Both the position numbers and the translations under genes were made by a program. Shown one piece after another: positions 47,201 through 63,838 of a DNA stretch of 64,000 nucleotides (its first letter is position 1; every line of letters starts with the position of its first letter). Source of the stretch: Membranipora membranacea (Eukaryota; Bryozoa; Gymnolaemata; Cheilostomatida; Membraniporidae); the NCBI GenBank assembly GCA_914767715.1, contig OU612074.1:23360062-23424061 (forward strand), written 5' to 3'. The notes under the pieces were generated by a model that saw nothing but the letters and a program-made list of their open reading frames with translations, had not been told where the DNA came from and made no database searches.

Positions 47201-48627
47201 TACTTATCGGTATGACCTTCGTCAGCCTCGTTCTCATAGAGAGGCTGGGAAGGCGGACTCTTCATCTACACGGACTACTAGGAATGTTTATATGTCTAGC
47301 TTTACTCACTGCCTCCTATTTACTAGAGGTTTGTATCTTTCGATCCACTGCTGTTTATAGGTGACATCCATAAACTGGGTTAACACTAAACCTTGAAACT
47401 GGGACTCATCTTAAATGTCAATGACATTGTTATATTTTCTTATTGTAGGATATAAGCGGACTGAGCTTTATGAGTTACTTCTGTATCGTGTTTGTAGCTC
47501 TATATCTAGCTATGTTCTCAATCGGACCTGGTAAGTATCTAAGTACTTAAGTACATATCTCGCCAGTACCTTAGGACAAATGTACCCGAGTCACAAACCA
47601 TCATGTATGTTAATGAATGGTAAATATACGTAATTATAGACTCGCAATCACAATCGTTTAAAAAGAGCTTTGCACTAGTTATGATTTACACTCACTGTTT
47701 TGGTTCCTTGTATATCAACTCTGGTGTTATTTTGCTCTTTACAGGAGCCATACCCTGGTTCTATACCTCGGAGGTATTCGATCATGGATCAGTTAAATGG
47801 GCGATCAGTATAGCTACATTCGTTAATTGGCTCTCTAACTTTACAGTGGGACTCGTATTCCCTCAAATGCAGGTAAAACATCTTTATTTGGATTCAACCA
47901 GACAATCAATCAACCAATCAATCAAAGTTATCATGGTGAGACTGCGGGTAAATCCTCCTATAAATGATCCTTTAGTGTCTAGCTTCCTGTAGAAGAGGAC
48001 TTTCCAAGAACTTGAACGATTAAACATGAAACATCATCAGTATTGAGATATTAATATCCACTTTGACTACCAGACAATAACAAAGATTTTGATCGAATTG
48101 CTGATACTAAAGTGGTCCTGAAAATAACAATGTAAGGATTTCTTTGACACAAATGATATTTTAATGTGATTTGAGTAGCAGGAGTTTTAAGAATTGGTTA
48201 CTGCTAAAACTGTGTGGCATTGTGGCCAGGGTGTAAAGAAGAACTGCTTCGCGTCTGCTCTGATTCACTTAAATAGGCTGTCGTAAATAGGCTTAGTAAT
48301 CTGAATTAGGAAGGCCATAGTGTAGGTAATTATTGAAGTAAACCATCTACAAACTGAACAATATCTGCACATCTGTCCATAATCTTTAGAACACACAGAT
48401 TGCTTTCAGGTCAGTATGGATTTATCTTATATTTACAGGCCGGGATGGGCAAGTATGCGTTCATGCCCTTCATGGTGCTCATAGCAATATTTGGTATCTA
48501 CTTGTATAAAACTGCGCCTGAGACTAAAAACAAGAGCACTATGCAAGTTACGGGATATTTCCGCAGTGTTCACAGTATAGCTAATCTACCAACCGAAGAG
48601 CGAAGGCTATATCAAACTTTCACGTAG
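41266..48627 (+). CDS. SLC2 (GLUT)-type facilitative sugar transporter (complete, 534 aa)
   Basis: Twelve exons: 41266-41406, 43363-43461, 43724-43884, 44448-44572, 45046-45216, 45587-45694, 46230-46321, 46732-46827, 47116-47328, 47449-47530, 47745-47872, 48439-48627; all phases agree, stop TAG. The protein begins MSEKDPLLSNPAD (acidic dileucine-like signal), and TM1 contains FAFGYGLGCLN. Sugar-transporter signatures follow in order: GRR after TM2, GRLVYGFFCG (TM4), PLYLNEISPSSLRG, NQLVI (TM5), CPESPFWL before the central loop, QQLGGVN (aa 324-330, TM7), ERLGRRT, IPWFYTSEVF (TM10), NWLSNF (TM11) and PETK (aa 499-502). The family moves hexoses down their gradient across the plasma or an internal membrane. 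QLG replaces the QLS of TM7 seen in class I GLUTs, so substrate cannot be given. The extra loop before TM2 with NGT may be glycosylated. Confidence 0.93.
41407..43362. other. Sugar transporter intron 1
   Basis: This 2-kb intron has no exon I can support. A 15-nt tandem duplication (GCCACAAATTCCGGT) occurs at about 42607-42636. Confidence 0.55.
43950..44145. mobile_element. Possible retroelement fragment in sugar transporter intron 3
   Basis: The stretch is richer in GC than its surroundings and contains GGTCGGATGCCCTTCCTGAC. A word of that type recurs in dispersed retroelements of many animals, as I recall it. No target duplication or coding remnant was found, so this is only a pointer. Confidence 0.25.
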
Positions 48628-49654
48628 TCTTGTCTTTATAACGTATTATATCATCACACGGCATAATCAACATAGTACCCATAGAAGGACCAACGAATCA
48701 GGCGAATCAGTGTGTATTTTCCAACTCCAACAATAATTATTCGCAATCGAATTACCGTTCTTCATTGTACTACTATACTACCTTTACATAAATGACAACT
48801 CCAGGCTACTTATTCCATAAAAAAACAAAGCCAGTCCCCGCTAGGTGCCAAAACTTTCCTCATCTTACATTTTCCATAGCATGTTATGCTGCAATTTTTG
48901 TCAATTATCATGTTTTACCAATACTAGCTAAGTATGAGTGCTCCGAGTCGAACTATTCTCTGATGACTCAATCCTATGGCGGCACTTGGATTCCTGTTTT
49001 TTATATTATTTATCGTTCACACTACTATTGCACACCTAATGCTAGCTCACTCATATATGAAATCAGTATTGTTTTTTTGGGTTACTTGTCTTATTATCTT
49101 CCCAGAAGATTGCTGATTATTATTTCTATTTTCCAGTGTAACCCATACTTAATTTTCTACTACAATTCTGATTTTACTATGACAGTTAATTCATTTCTTT
49201 ATTCTCAGCAAAGTTGATTATGTTTGAAATTGCATAGTAGAGGAACAGAGTTGATTTGGAGGAGAAAGACACACATGAGCATTTGATGGACAATTTGAAA
49301 CGAGACTAAAACACCTACTAACCGCAAATCTATACCCTAATCTAGAGGAGATTCAAAAAGTTGAGAGATATATAAATAGGACGATCGGATGCCACAAAAA
49401 TACCCATAAGTATGAAACTGGCATTTCAAGATTATCGAAAAAAACAGCAAAAAGACAAGCATTTTCATAAAGCCATGTCAAGTGTTTTAGAAAACTGTAG
49501 AAAACTACATGATGGACAAGTTGAATTAATGGGGAAGAAAAATTGAGTTGAGAAGAAGAAAGTTCTCCCCTACCAAGGTAGAGTGAAGTCGAAGAATGGG
49601 GATGGGGGTTGGGACATTGATGTTTCATCAGTTACAGTTACTTTCCAATTGAGC
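48628..49654. other. Convergent 3' flanks of sugar transporter and GDP-fucose synthase
   Basis: No gene is recognised. A plus-strand open frame at 48792-49217 (141 codons) has no recognisable domain and lies where a 3' untranslated region is expected. Confidence 0.55.
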
Positions 49655-54631
<4,977 letters not shown>

Positions 54632-56445
54632 TGTTGTGTGTTTACTATAGAGTCTTCAGTAGAACCTACAATTAAATATATTTCAAAATAATATATCAAT
54701 CCAGCATGTACACTTATATATGATCTATCTCCTTGACTAGACCTATCCAACCGGTCTCATCTCATTCCCAGTTTGATGCAGTTGAGCTGTAAAATACTGT
54801 GTGCACAATATACTACTATCGAATACGGGTAGGACCAACGGGTACGGTTGCAGTCCTAGGTGGTGGTTATTGCTTGTAATCTAACTACTAAACATGAATG
54901 CAAAAGCAAGACTGCCAAGCTACCTTAAAATTGTCACTACACTACAGTAGCAGAGTAGCAAGTAGTAAGATGTGTTGTGAATATATTGAATCAGTAGTTA
55001 ATCCCTGGTTAAATTGTTGTACAATGAAGGGTGAGCTCATAGATAAGATAGTGATTGCTTAGTAGGCTACTTAACTTGGTTGAGTTTAGATAAATTAGTT
55101 AGTGAGGTAGAACTTGATGAAATTATTCATGGGCCGGTGAGACTTACATGCCTTTACTTTGCCAATGTCCAGTATCAACCACATTGGCAAACAAATGAAG
55201 GGATGTAAGTCTCAGGGGCACATGGTGGTGTTAATTAATAATAAATATGTAGAAGAGACTGAAGTGATAAATAAATAAATAAGAAATATCATTACAATTA
55301 TCTGCCATAGACTGCACAAACACCATGACAATGCCTTGAATGAACCTACACTAAGCAAGAACTGTACAGCTTTTTTTCTCAGTCAGTCTTATGTTAGCTT
55401 CAATTGAGGTATTTCTGCTCTAACTGCCACACTGCCAAGTCATTCACAATCCACTCAAACCAATTTTCTTCTTGCCAAACCCTTTAGCCTCTGTTCTTAT
55501 CTAGTATAAAATTTGTATTGTTATTACAATTATGAATCTCCATAAATCTGTGAAGTCATTGGAACTCAGGCTGTGTCAATTTTTCCTGCCTCTTTTTCAT
55601 AAAGAAAGTGCATTATCAGAGCAAAACTGGTTAACTCTCTCCCTCAACTACTGGCACTTTTTGCGGTCATGATGTTGATATGAACTGTTCTTGAGTGGTC
55701 TTCAGGTTCTGGGTTACCCATTTGTAGAACCAAACAAGACAACTTTGGCCTGAATTCCAAAACTAACCTAGAAACTTGGCTATCAATCTGGGATTTTTTT
55801 ACTGGACAAACAAACAGTGTACAATTGTTTCATAACAAGATCACAAGCCTGTGATGTAGACTACTATTAATTATTACATTATGTATTGATGGTTATACCA
55901 GGGAGGTTATGGCAAGGAGTTCTGTTCCTCCTTGGGGATGGTAGGGACAACAAATAAATAATAATTTAATACAGGAAGACAAAAGAGCTTTTTCTCTAAA
56001 TGGCAATAATCATTATCTTTCTACAGTAGAGTAGAGTAGGCTACAAGTACAAGCAAGGACTAGGAGGGTCCTCCTTGGTAAAAGTGGGGTTAAGATTGAT
56101 TGATTGCAACAATAACTTGTCGTAGGCCTACGACAAGTTATTTTGCGAGGTCAACGAGTTTATTTCAATTTACTTCAATTATAAGTTTTTAGAAAACCTC
56201 AATAAGTAAATATGTATATATCCTTGCAATCCTATTCATCCAATTCATTTTTGCACTAATCTACTGCATTATGATCTGCTACTAATTCTTATGCAATCAC
56301 TTATGCTTAGGCCGATAATAATTGATATGCCAAGATATCTGGCCCGCCCACTGCTTGTTTTGTTTGTTTAATTTAGTACTCTTCCTCCAAATATGTGATT
56401 GTTTCAGCTGTAGGAACCAGGTGTTAGCTTGAAATAAACATTACC
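54632..56445. other. Divergent promoter region, GFUS / isobutyryl-CoA dehydrogenase
   Basis: No coding exon is seen in these 1.8 kb. It should hold promoters and any untranslated exons of both genes. A 32-bp perfect palindrome lies at 56111-56142. No TATA box could be assigned. Confidence 0.6.
56111..56142. repeat. Perfect 32-bp palindrome
   Basis: The half-site AATAACTTGTCGTAGG is followed at once by its exact reverse complement, with no spacer. It ends 303 nt before the dehydrogenase start codon. It could be a dimeric protein-binding site, a cruciform-forming spot or a remnant of two element ends; the sequence does not decide. Confidence 0.9.
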
Positions 56446-59400
56446 ATGATGAGGAATGTTTCACGTTTAGTTTCTAAATGCATAACAGCGAAATTATGTC
56501 TCTCAAGATCAACCTTACCAACTGTCGCTAGCAGACGGTTCTTCAATGCTCAATCATGCATCAATCGTAAGTTGGGAAATCAAGCTTTGATGTTATACCT
56601 TTTAATCGCTCCCCAGCTTTTTTTTATTCTATCCTATCTCCTACTAAATGATATGATCATTAATTTTGATGACACTGTGACTATCCCACCTAAGATTAAA
56701 TTTTAGTTTCCAAAGCTTCCGACACAAATCCCCACACTTGCCGACAAGGTACTAATCTCCCGAGTTACTATTTGTGCCATTTGAACTGAAGTTGAAAATC
56801 CTTTGTCTTGCTGAATGACATTTTGCTTCTCCAAAGATGTTTTCTCATTTAAAGCTTGCTAAAATTGACCATAAAGAGAGGAGGGGGTCTATGTCAGACT
56901 ACTATCTTTCATATATTCTTCTGATTTTTGTTGTTATAATTTTTTCGTTTTTAGCTGTCGATGGGTTGAACTCAGAACAGCAGGCAATGTATGAAGTTGC
57001 TCGAAATTTTGCAACAAATGAACTGGAGCCAGGAATGAAGATATGGGACGAGGAGGTTTGTTACAGACTAATATTGGTATACTGATGGTTGTAGAGACAA
57101 CTAAACCAATCACATTGGCGATAAGATTGAAAATTTCAAAGTCTGTTCATCTTATGTTTTCACCAAAGGGAGACTTTTGCATAAAATTTTTGGTATTATT
57201 CACTAGCCTTGTTACGCGACTACCATTACAAAAAAGTAGCCACGTGACAAAGCTAATTATTCACACAAAGTTGTCTGCTCCTGTATCCTTATCACCGTAA
57301 TCTATTTTCTCATTACTCACTCAGGAGGTTTTACCAGTAGATGTATTGAGACACGCAGCACAGCTAGGCTTTGGAGCCATATACTGTGGAGAGGATCATG
57401 GCGGGTCGGGTCTGAGCCGTCTCGATGCCTCTGTTATATTTGAGGCTTTATCCTCAGGCTGTGTCAGCACTACAGCTTATCTCAGTATACACAAGTAAGA
57501 TTAGTACTGGGAAGATCTTTTATGGAGTATTGAGAGACCCGATTTGGCTTAGTTATTAAAAATGATTAATTTTGTGGCTAGAAGTTATTTTAAATGATGA
57601 TAATGTAGTTTTCTGAAATCTTACCAAAAGTCATACGTTGCTACTCCAGTTGATCAAGTTCAAGCTGGCTAAATCTTGAATCATTTGTACAGAAACTTAG
57701 TTGGTTGCACTGTGTCACCCCATCCCTCTCAACTTATCTTGTCTAGTTTTTTTAACCTTAATTAGTCTTAATTAGTTTACTTTGATCAAAGTAGCTAGAC
57801 ACAAGGAGTATGTCAGGCGCACAATCTGCATTTGCTAGTAGTTAACTTTTTTTCCGTTCTGCAGCATGTGCGCCTGGATGATAGACACATACGGCTCAAC
57901 TACACTGAAGGAGAAATGGCTACCTGATTTGGCCTCAATGAATAAACTAGCCTCATACTGCCTCACAGAGCCAGACTCGGGAAGTGATGCTGCTTCTATA
58001 TCCACGTCAGCGAGGAGAGAGGGAGACAACTTTATACTCAACGGGTCAAAGGTATTCTAAAGACAGTCTTCTGAGCTCTTATTTATGCCTCAATTAGGAG
58101 TTGTCCTCTCTCTAGTTTGGTATTTTTAACCCACGCCGCATAGGAAAAACATGCTGAAAAGAGGGTTATCTAGATAACCGGTTATAATAGGATTAAAATT
58201 ATTTTTGATTCAGAATCTGCAGCATTGAAAACTCATATGGTAATAGTTTGGAAAATAATTTTAGTTTTTGGATACTCAATTATAGCATTTTCTGCCTGTT
58301 TTGCGGACAATTTGGCAGAATTTTTCATGAGTTTCCAATAAAATTAAGATTTTCCAACATTCAAGCCTCCAATGATTTGGAAACCCTGTCTTAAAGGGTT
58401 TCAACGGTGCAGACTCTGAATCAAAACTCATTTTTATCCTAACATAAGCGGTTTTCAAGATAACCCTCTTTCAGCAGGTTTTTCCTATGCAGCGTGGGTT
58501 AAAAGTACCAAACTGGAGAGAGGACAACTCCGAATTTAGGAATAAATAAGAGCTCAGAAAACTGTCTATTAGAAGTTTATTCTATACATATTCTATTTTT
58601 ATTCTGGAGAAGATTAGGGGAAGGCGGGGTACGTTGAGCCAGTTTTTACATATTTTATTGTAACATGCAGTTGAACTGTGCCAGATTAACGAAAATTGGC
58701 ACTGAAATTGGTCTTCATGTCTTCCATCAACATGAGTGAGGTCAGAAACCTATTGCAGCAAGAAAAGGAAATATTGCTGTTTCAAAAAAAATCGGAAAGC
58801 GGCTCAACGTGCCCCAGGCACGGGGCACGTTGAGCCGGGTCCGCATTTTGAATGGGGCACGTTGAGCCACTATGTTATGGTCATCTCTTTGCTGGTGATA
58901 ACTTTTTAATTCATTGCAACCATAAGAAATAAAGGAAAGGAACCAAATTCATTGCAACAGCGCATTTTTTTACTCCAGTGAACTATAAAATATAATTCGC
59001 AACACAAATAAATTTCTTAAATTTTTGCGGTAGAGGAAAACTTGCACATGGCAAACTTGGTGATAAGTGAAGGGAAAAGTGAACTCAGAGTAATTGCTGA
59101 CTTCATTAAAGAAACATCAATTGCAATGTTTTTGTTTTTGTGTACATATACTTCATATACACTTTCATCATATAACATTTATATACTGCGGAGCATGGCT
59201 CAACGTGCCCCAACGGGCATGGCTCAACGTACCCCAACAGCCTGTTTTTCACTTTCAATTCGAGTTCAACAAAATCTCTCCATCAGAGATAAGTTTAGAT
59301 TATGTGATTTTGAGACTGAATATGCTGTTATCACATAATAAAAGTTGCAACTTCTCAGTCACGCCTTGTTGGGAATAAATGACATTTCCGTCGATTGGCG

Positions 59401-62400
59401 CAGTATTTACTTTTTACGCTAAAAACGATGAAAAACTAAATAATTATCTTCCCTTAGTAGCTATCTTTCGTTTTGTCTGCTCAAAAAGGGTGCCTTTGGT
59501 CACATGACCTCTGATGGAAGGGAAAACTCAAAACATAAAATGGTATTTGAAACAAGTGGGGTGGATCAACGTGCCCCATGGCTCAACGTGCCCCGCCTTC
59601 CCCTAAGTCTTTCGGACTTGTACCCAGAATCAGTGATACCGATAAAATACATTGTAGAATTAAAAACATGTAACTTTAAATTCAAGAACAATGACAGGTA
59701 AAATGACACACATGGCCTTTGGACGGTTGGGTTCAATAGTCTGGGGGGGGGGGGGGGGCTCAGAATAACACAGGACTGGTACTAATAAGCAGAAAAACAT
59801 TACGCAATTTAAAACATAAAAGCTGAGTGAGTGTCATTCATATGTGGCAATAGCCCATTGAATTAGATTTGGTTCACTTAGGTTGCTCCAATCTTACTTC
59901 TCATGTAAAATTTGATGCTGCGACATATAATAGATAAAAGACATATAATTTGTTAATAAAATAATATAATATGATAACAATATATATAATAGACATATAA
60001 TAGAATACTCTGATTATATCTGTGACAGGCGTTTATAAGTGGAGGAGGACAGTCAGATGTATATATAATCATGTGTAGAACTGGTCAGGCAGGTCCTAAA
60101 GGTATCAGCTGCTTCTTAGTGGAGAAGGACGCTCCGGGTATCAGCTTCGGTGGTAAGGAGAAGAAGGTATGTGAGTTTGTGAGACTTGTCTCTTATCATT
60201 AGAAAATTCGGCTGACGGGAATATTTTGCTCGGGTAGTATGATTGATGTTGCCATTAACGTATACAGACCACACATCTAAACAAACAACTGTAGGAATTG
60301 GGAATCAGAGACTCGAAATAAGATGTATGATATGTTCAAATCAAAAGAATAGATAAGCAGCAAACATCTAATTACAAGATTCAAAGAAGCTGTCCCACTG
60401 ACTGTGAGTAATTTAAGCATCCATCTGGCTGATAGCATTCCCATTGACATTCAACCAGTACAGCTTTTCCCAAGAACATGCTGAGTTTTACATCAGCTTC
60501 TTTTACCATTCTTACATTGGTAATTATTTGCTTGTTGAAGGTCGGATGGAATTCTCAGCCGACCCGAGCAGTGATACTAGAAGATTGTGTCGTACCTTCC
60601 AGTCACATGATCGGCGATGAAGGTCAAGGATTTAATATCGCTATGAATGGACTGAACGGAGGCAGAGTTAATATAGGTAAGATTGTCAACATGTAAATTG
60701 AGTTCTGCACCCACCCAATTTTTACAAACTCAACTGGCTGGTTAGTCTGTTCTCTCGCTATTCGTAGGTCCCGGCGCTAGAAGAGAATATCTCCGTCTAT
60801 AGTTCTCATATTCTCATAGATGGACTTACAGAGCGTTATTGTTGACGGAGCTCTTTGTCAGTTTGTAGAGCTGGATATTGTTTCCACCACATGAGCTGAG
60901 AAAAACAAAGAGTGTCGAACTTGTTGGGTGATTTTCGATAGTAACCCAATTTTGTGTAGCAAGTGACCTAGAGAGGGCGACTATAGCTTAGCTTTAAACT
61001 GAATACAAACAATATCGCTATGTAATTATTTTTCTAGCCAGTTGCTCGTTAGGAGCTGCCCAGAGATCGATAGAGTTAGCCAAAGATCATGTGACTACTA
61101 GAAAACAGTTCGGACAGACTCTGGATAATTTTCAGGTAAACTTCATTATTTTTCATAATATTTTGTGAGGGAACTTAAAGCATAGTAAAGTAAAGTAAGG
61201 ACATAGCCCATCATTACTTTATATTTTACATCAGCCTTAACCTTCTGACTGCAGAGTTAATTTAATTTTATCTAACTGACATTCATAATTTGCAACATGA
61301 TTGTAAATATAATATTATAATTGTTATGATTGTGATCACATACTTCATTAAAGGCCACCCAAGGTTTCACAGCAATGCATAATGGGTAGTAGAAATATGC
61401 TAGGGAGCATTAGCTTTGTGCATTACGCGATGCAAAACTCAAAGTAGTTGCTGACTCTAAGCTGGATAACACTTCAGTTTAGGGAAGGTTCCAAGACATT
61501 GCTGTAATGATGATAGAGCACAGGCTAAATAATAACAGGAACAGGATACTGCTCTGTGGTATTCTATTTTAGCTGAGTTTGAGTACCTGATGGATGAAAT
61601 GTTTCACAAGAATTCTGGCTGAATAATCATCAGAATTAGATTTTGTCTTTTTCCCTATGCAGAAGGTGCAATCTGCTATTAATCAATGAGAAGTTGTTTG
61701 AAACCCTGGTTGCCCTTTAAGCTCCATGTATGATTCCCCAATTCAGTGCAAGTGTCCTCGCTACTGTGTTGGTTGGACTTCTTCTCCTTTTCTAACAGAA
61801 TGTACAGTTTAAGTTAGCTGAGATGGCAGCCTCTATGATATCGTCTCGCCTGATGGTCAGACACGCTGCCGTGGCATTAGACACTGACTCTCCTAATAAA
61901 GTAGCTCTGTGCTCTGCTGCTAAACTATTCGCTACTGAAGAATGTTCTAGTGTAAGTATATTATCTTCACCCAACCCTAAAGAGCAAGCAATCGACTCCG
62001 ACCAGATACAAGTATCAACCGCAATGTTCAATGGCAATGAATAGATTTAAAATATTTGGACCATTTTAACCATTTTCTCAAATAATATTTAACTGTATTG
62101 AATGTTTATCAAAGCCTTGATGGTGTACAACGCAGTGCATGTTTTCTAGATTTTTGGAGCAATTTGGTTTTTCTTTACCCAAGTGGCGTCAGACAAGTAA
62201 TTACTTGAGTAACGACTGCTCAGACATAGACAAAGTGTGAATATTTTCATTCATAAATAATCTTCTCGTGCTCCGATTCATAGTAATTGTAGCAATTGTA
62301 ATAAATACTGTAATTAGATACAAAATACAAACCAATGAAGATATTACGCATTTTCAAATGATCTATCCTACCGTATAGGTATTATGAAAACTCACCGACA

Positions 62401-63312
62401 CTGTTACTATACCTTAAGTGCAATTCACAGGCACCTTACCTTACCTTGTAGATATTTACCTTTATGACTTACCTTGTAGATACTTACCTTTATGACTTAC
62501 CTTGTAGATATTTACCTTTATGACTTACCTTGTAGATATTTACCTTTATGACTTAACTAGTAGATATTTACCCTTATGATGTATCTTACCTTACAGATAT
62601 GTAACAGATCCTTACAGTTATTCGGAGGTTACGGCTACCTCAAAGATTATCCAGTACAACAATTCTGGAGAGATGTCAGAGTACATGAGATTTTAGAGGG
62701 TCAGTATCTCAAGTTTCTACCCAAATTAACTCCGATTTCAGAATTTCAATCGAGCTATCTGAATCTGGAATTTTAACCCAACAAACCACAATCGCAAAGC
62801 TTGTTAAGAGAACAACTCCCAAACAGCATATCACAATCATCTTCCTCCCATCAGGGAGTTCTAGAGTGCATGTCTCAATCTCCCGTCAAGCATTCTTGAG
62901 TTTTGTTTTGCGTCCCAAAACAACAAATATAACTGAACCCGCAGCTGCTTTTCATTCTTCGCACTCCGCCCAAGCTTGACCACATTATACCATTGATATG
63001 GATCTAGCTAATATTCTGGCAGCTTTATCCTTATGCATTTACTGACAACCTAGTAACGGCCGGCCTTTGATAACTGAGGCAAGCTATTTGACAAATGTTT
63101 ACAAGGGGTCTACTGTAGCATTACTGAACTTTTGGATGAGAAATTGTTTCCAGCAATCATTAATAAATTGCCATATGCTTGTTCAGGTTCAGAAATGTTC
63201 CCCTAATCCATGATATATATCAGTGCATTATTACAGGATCATTTATCTCTCTATTACAGGATCTAATGAGATGATGAGACTGCTCATCTCCCGTAACCTG
63301 CTGACCACCTGA
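56446..63312 (+). CDS. ACAD8: Isobutyryl-CoA dehydrogenase, mitochondrial (complete, 419 aa)
   Basis: Ten exons: 56446-56566, 56955-57055, 57325-57494, 57865-58051, 60029-60166, 60541-60676, 61038-61135, 61799-61951, 62597-62699, 63260-63312; phases agree, stop TGA. The flavoenzyme oxidises isobutyryl-CoA to methacrylyl-CoA in valine breakdown and passes electrons to ETF. The start [18 protein letters not shown] has the basic, Ser/Arg-rich, acid-free look of a mitochondrial presequence. Then come [70 protein letters not shown] (FAD/substrate signature), [30 protein letters not shown]-type [14 protein letters not shown] and [18 protein letters not shown]. The catalytic Glu is E402 in HEILEGSNE. 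The SxTEPxSGSDAAS, [11 protein letters not shown] and LEGSNE blocks point to ACAD8 rather than other acyl-CoA dehydrogenases (human 415 aa). Intron 4 carries two transposons. Confidence 0.96.
58062..58566. mobile_element. MITE with about 120-bp inverted arms (ACAD8 intron 4)
   Basis: The left arm starts GACAGTCTTCTGAGCTCTTA and runs through GGAGTTGTCCTCTCTCTAG, TTTAACCCACGC and GAGGGTTATCT. The right arm is its reverse complement with few differences, for example ACCCTCTTTCAGCAGG and AGAGCTCAGAAAACTGTC. The centre is AT-rich, without a coding remnant. The arms are similar enough to suggest a recent insertion. No clear target duplication was found. Confidence 0.8.
58617..59603 (+). mobile_element. 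Longest copy of the GGCTCAACGTGCCCC transposon family (987 bp)
   Basis: The ends GGGGAAGGCGGGGTACGTTG and its near reverse complement are flanked by TA (58615-58616, 59604-59605). It contains about eight copies of GGCTCAACGTGCCCC in both directions. They occur near each end, as a pair around 59206-59235, and as a cluster at 58802-58869 where the motif lies back to back with its reverse complement. No transposase is present, so it is non-autonomous. It lies in ACAD8 intron 4, 50 nt after another MITE. Open frames inside (59042-59378) are transposon sequence. Confidence 0.88.
59741..59760. repeat. Poly(G) run
   Basis: A run of about 17 G residues in ACAD8 intron 4. It can form G-quadruplex structures and is a likely place for sequencing length errors. 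Confidence 0.8.
62441..62600 (+). repeat. 28-bp tandem array running into the acceptor of ACAD8 exon 9
   Basis: TTACCTTGTAGATATTTACC recurs every 28 nt at 62441, 62469, 62497, 62525 and, diverged, 62553. The real acceptor TTACCTTACAG followed by ATATGTAAC aligns with TTACCTTGTAG followed by ATATTTACC in the units. The array therefore copies the acceptor and the first exon bases. The last, functional copy has CAG in place of TAG. Confidence 0.88.
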
Positions 63313-63729
63313 TGAAGGAGCTGGCAGTTTTTGCGACCCTCATTTTTAGACACTGACTGCGGGCGGGTGTGACAAGAATCTCTGGAATTAGTGCCAAACT
63401 TTTTTACAATTTTCTCGGTGTAACTATCATATTTTTTGCCGCATGATGCCGTATGCTTTGATTATATCAAAATCAAGATTGCTAAATTTTTCAAATTATT
63501 AAGTGTTAAACTTATTTTATTGGTAATCAAAATGAATAGCTTGACTAGACAAGATGAGATACAAAATTATGTTTTCCGTACAACTTATGGAAACTATGAT
63601 TAAAGAACAAAAAATGAAGAAAAACAACAATTCTATGACACCAATTATGGCGGATTAACGTCTTGTTGTGTCATAACACTACTGGCTTCTGGAATTTGCT
63701 GATATTATGAGTTTTTAGCTGTAAGCTGA
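63313..63729. other. Convergent 3' flanks, ACAD8 / glutathione S-transferase
   Basis: No gene is seen. ATTAAA at 63599-63604 is a possible poly(A) signal for ACAD8. Confidence 0.5.
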
Positions 63730-63838
63730 TTAGTCGAGTGCTTTCGCTCCCCATGCGGCTATTTTATTGTTGAATGGACCTTTCTTCATGTATTCAGCCG
63801 AGTCCATATACTTCTTTACTGAAGGGAGAGCTTCAATC
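63730..63838 (-). CDS. Glutathione S-transferase, C-terminal exon (partial)
   Basis: The exon reads on the minus strand from the acceptor TTTATAG (63839-63840) to a TAA at 63730-63732. It enters with one leftover base, then encodes IEALPSVKKYMDSAEYMKKG, PFNNKIAAWG and AKALD. The pattern (R)IxALPxVKKYxxSxxYxKxPxNNKxAxWG is the last helix and tail of cytosolic glutathione S-transferases, which conjugate glutathione to electrophiles. The class cannot be fixed from 36 residues; the tail is most like the mu/sigma/alpha type. The rest of the gene lies beyond the right edge of the window. Confidence 0.75.

Noticed and set aside
48792-49217. 141-codon open frame downstream of the sugar transporter
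   Set aside because: No domain, no splice context, compositionally like AT-rich 3' flank; I cannot support it as a gene.
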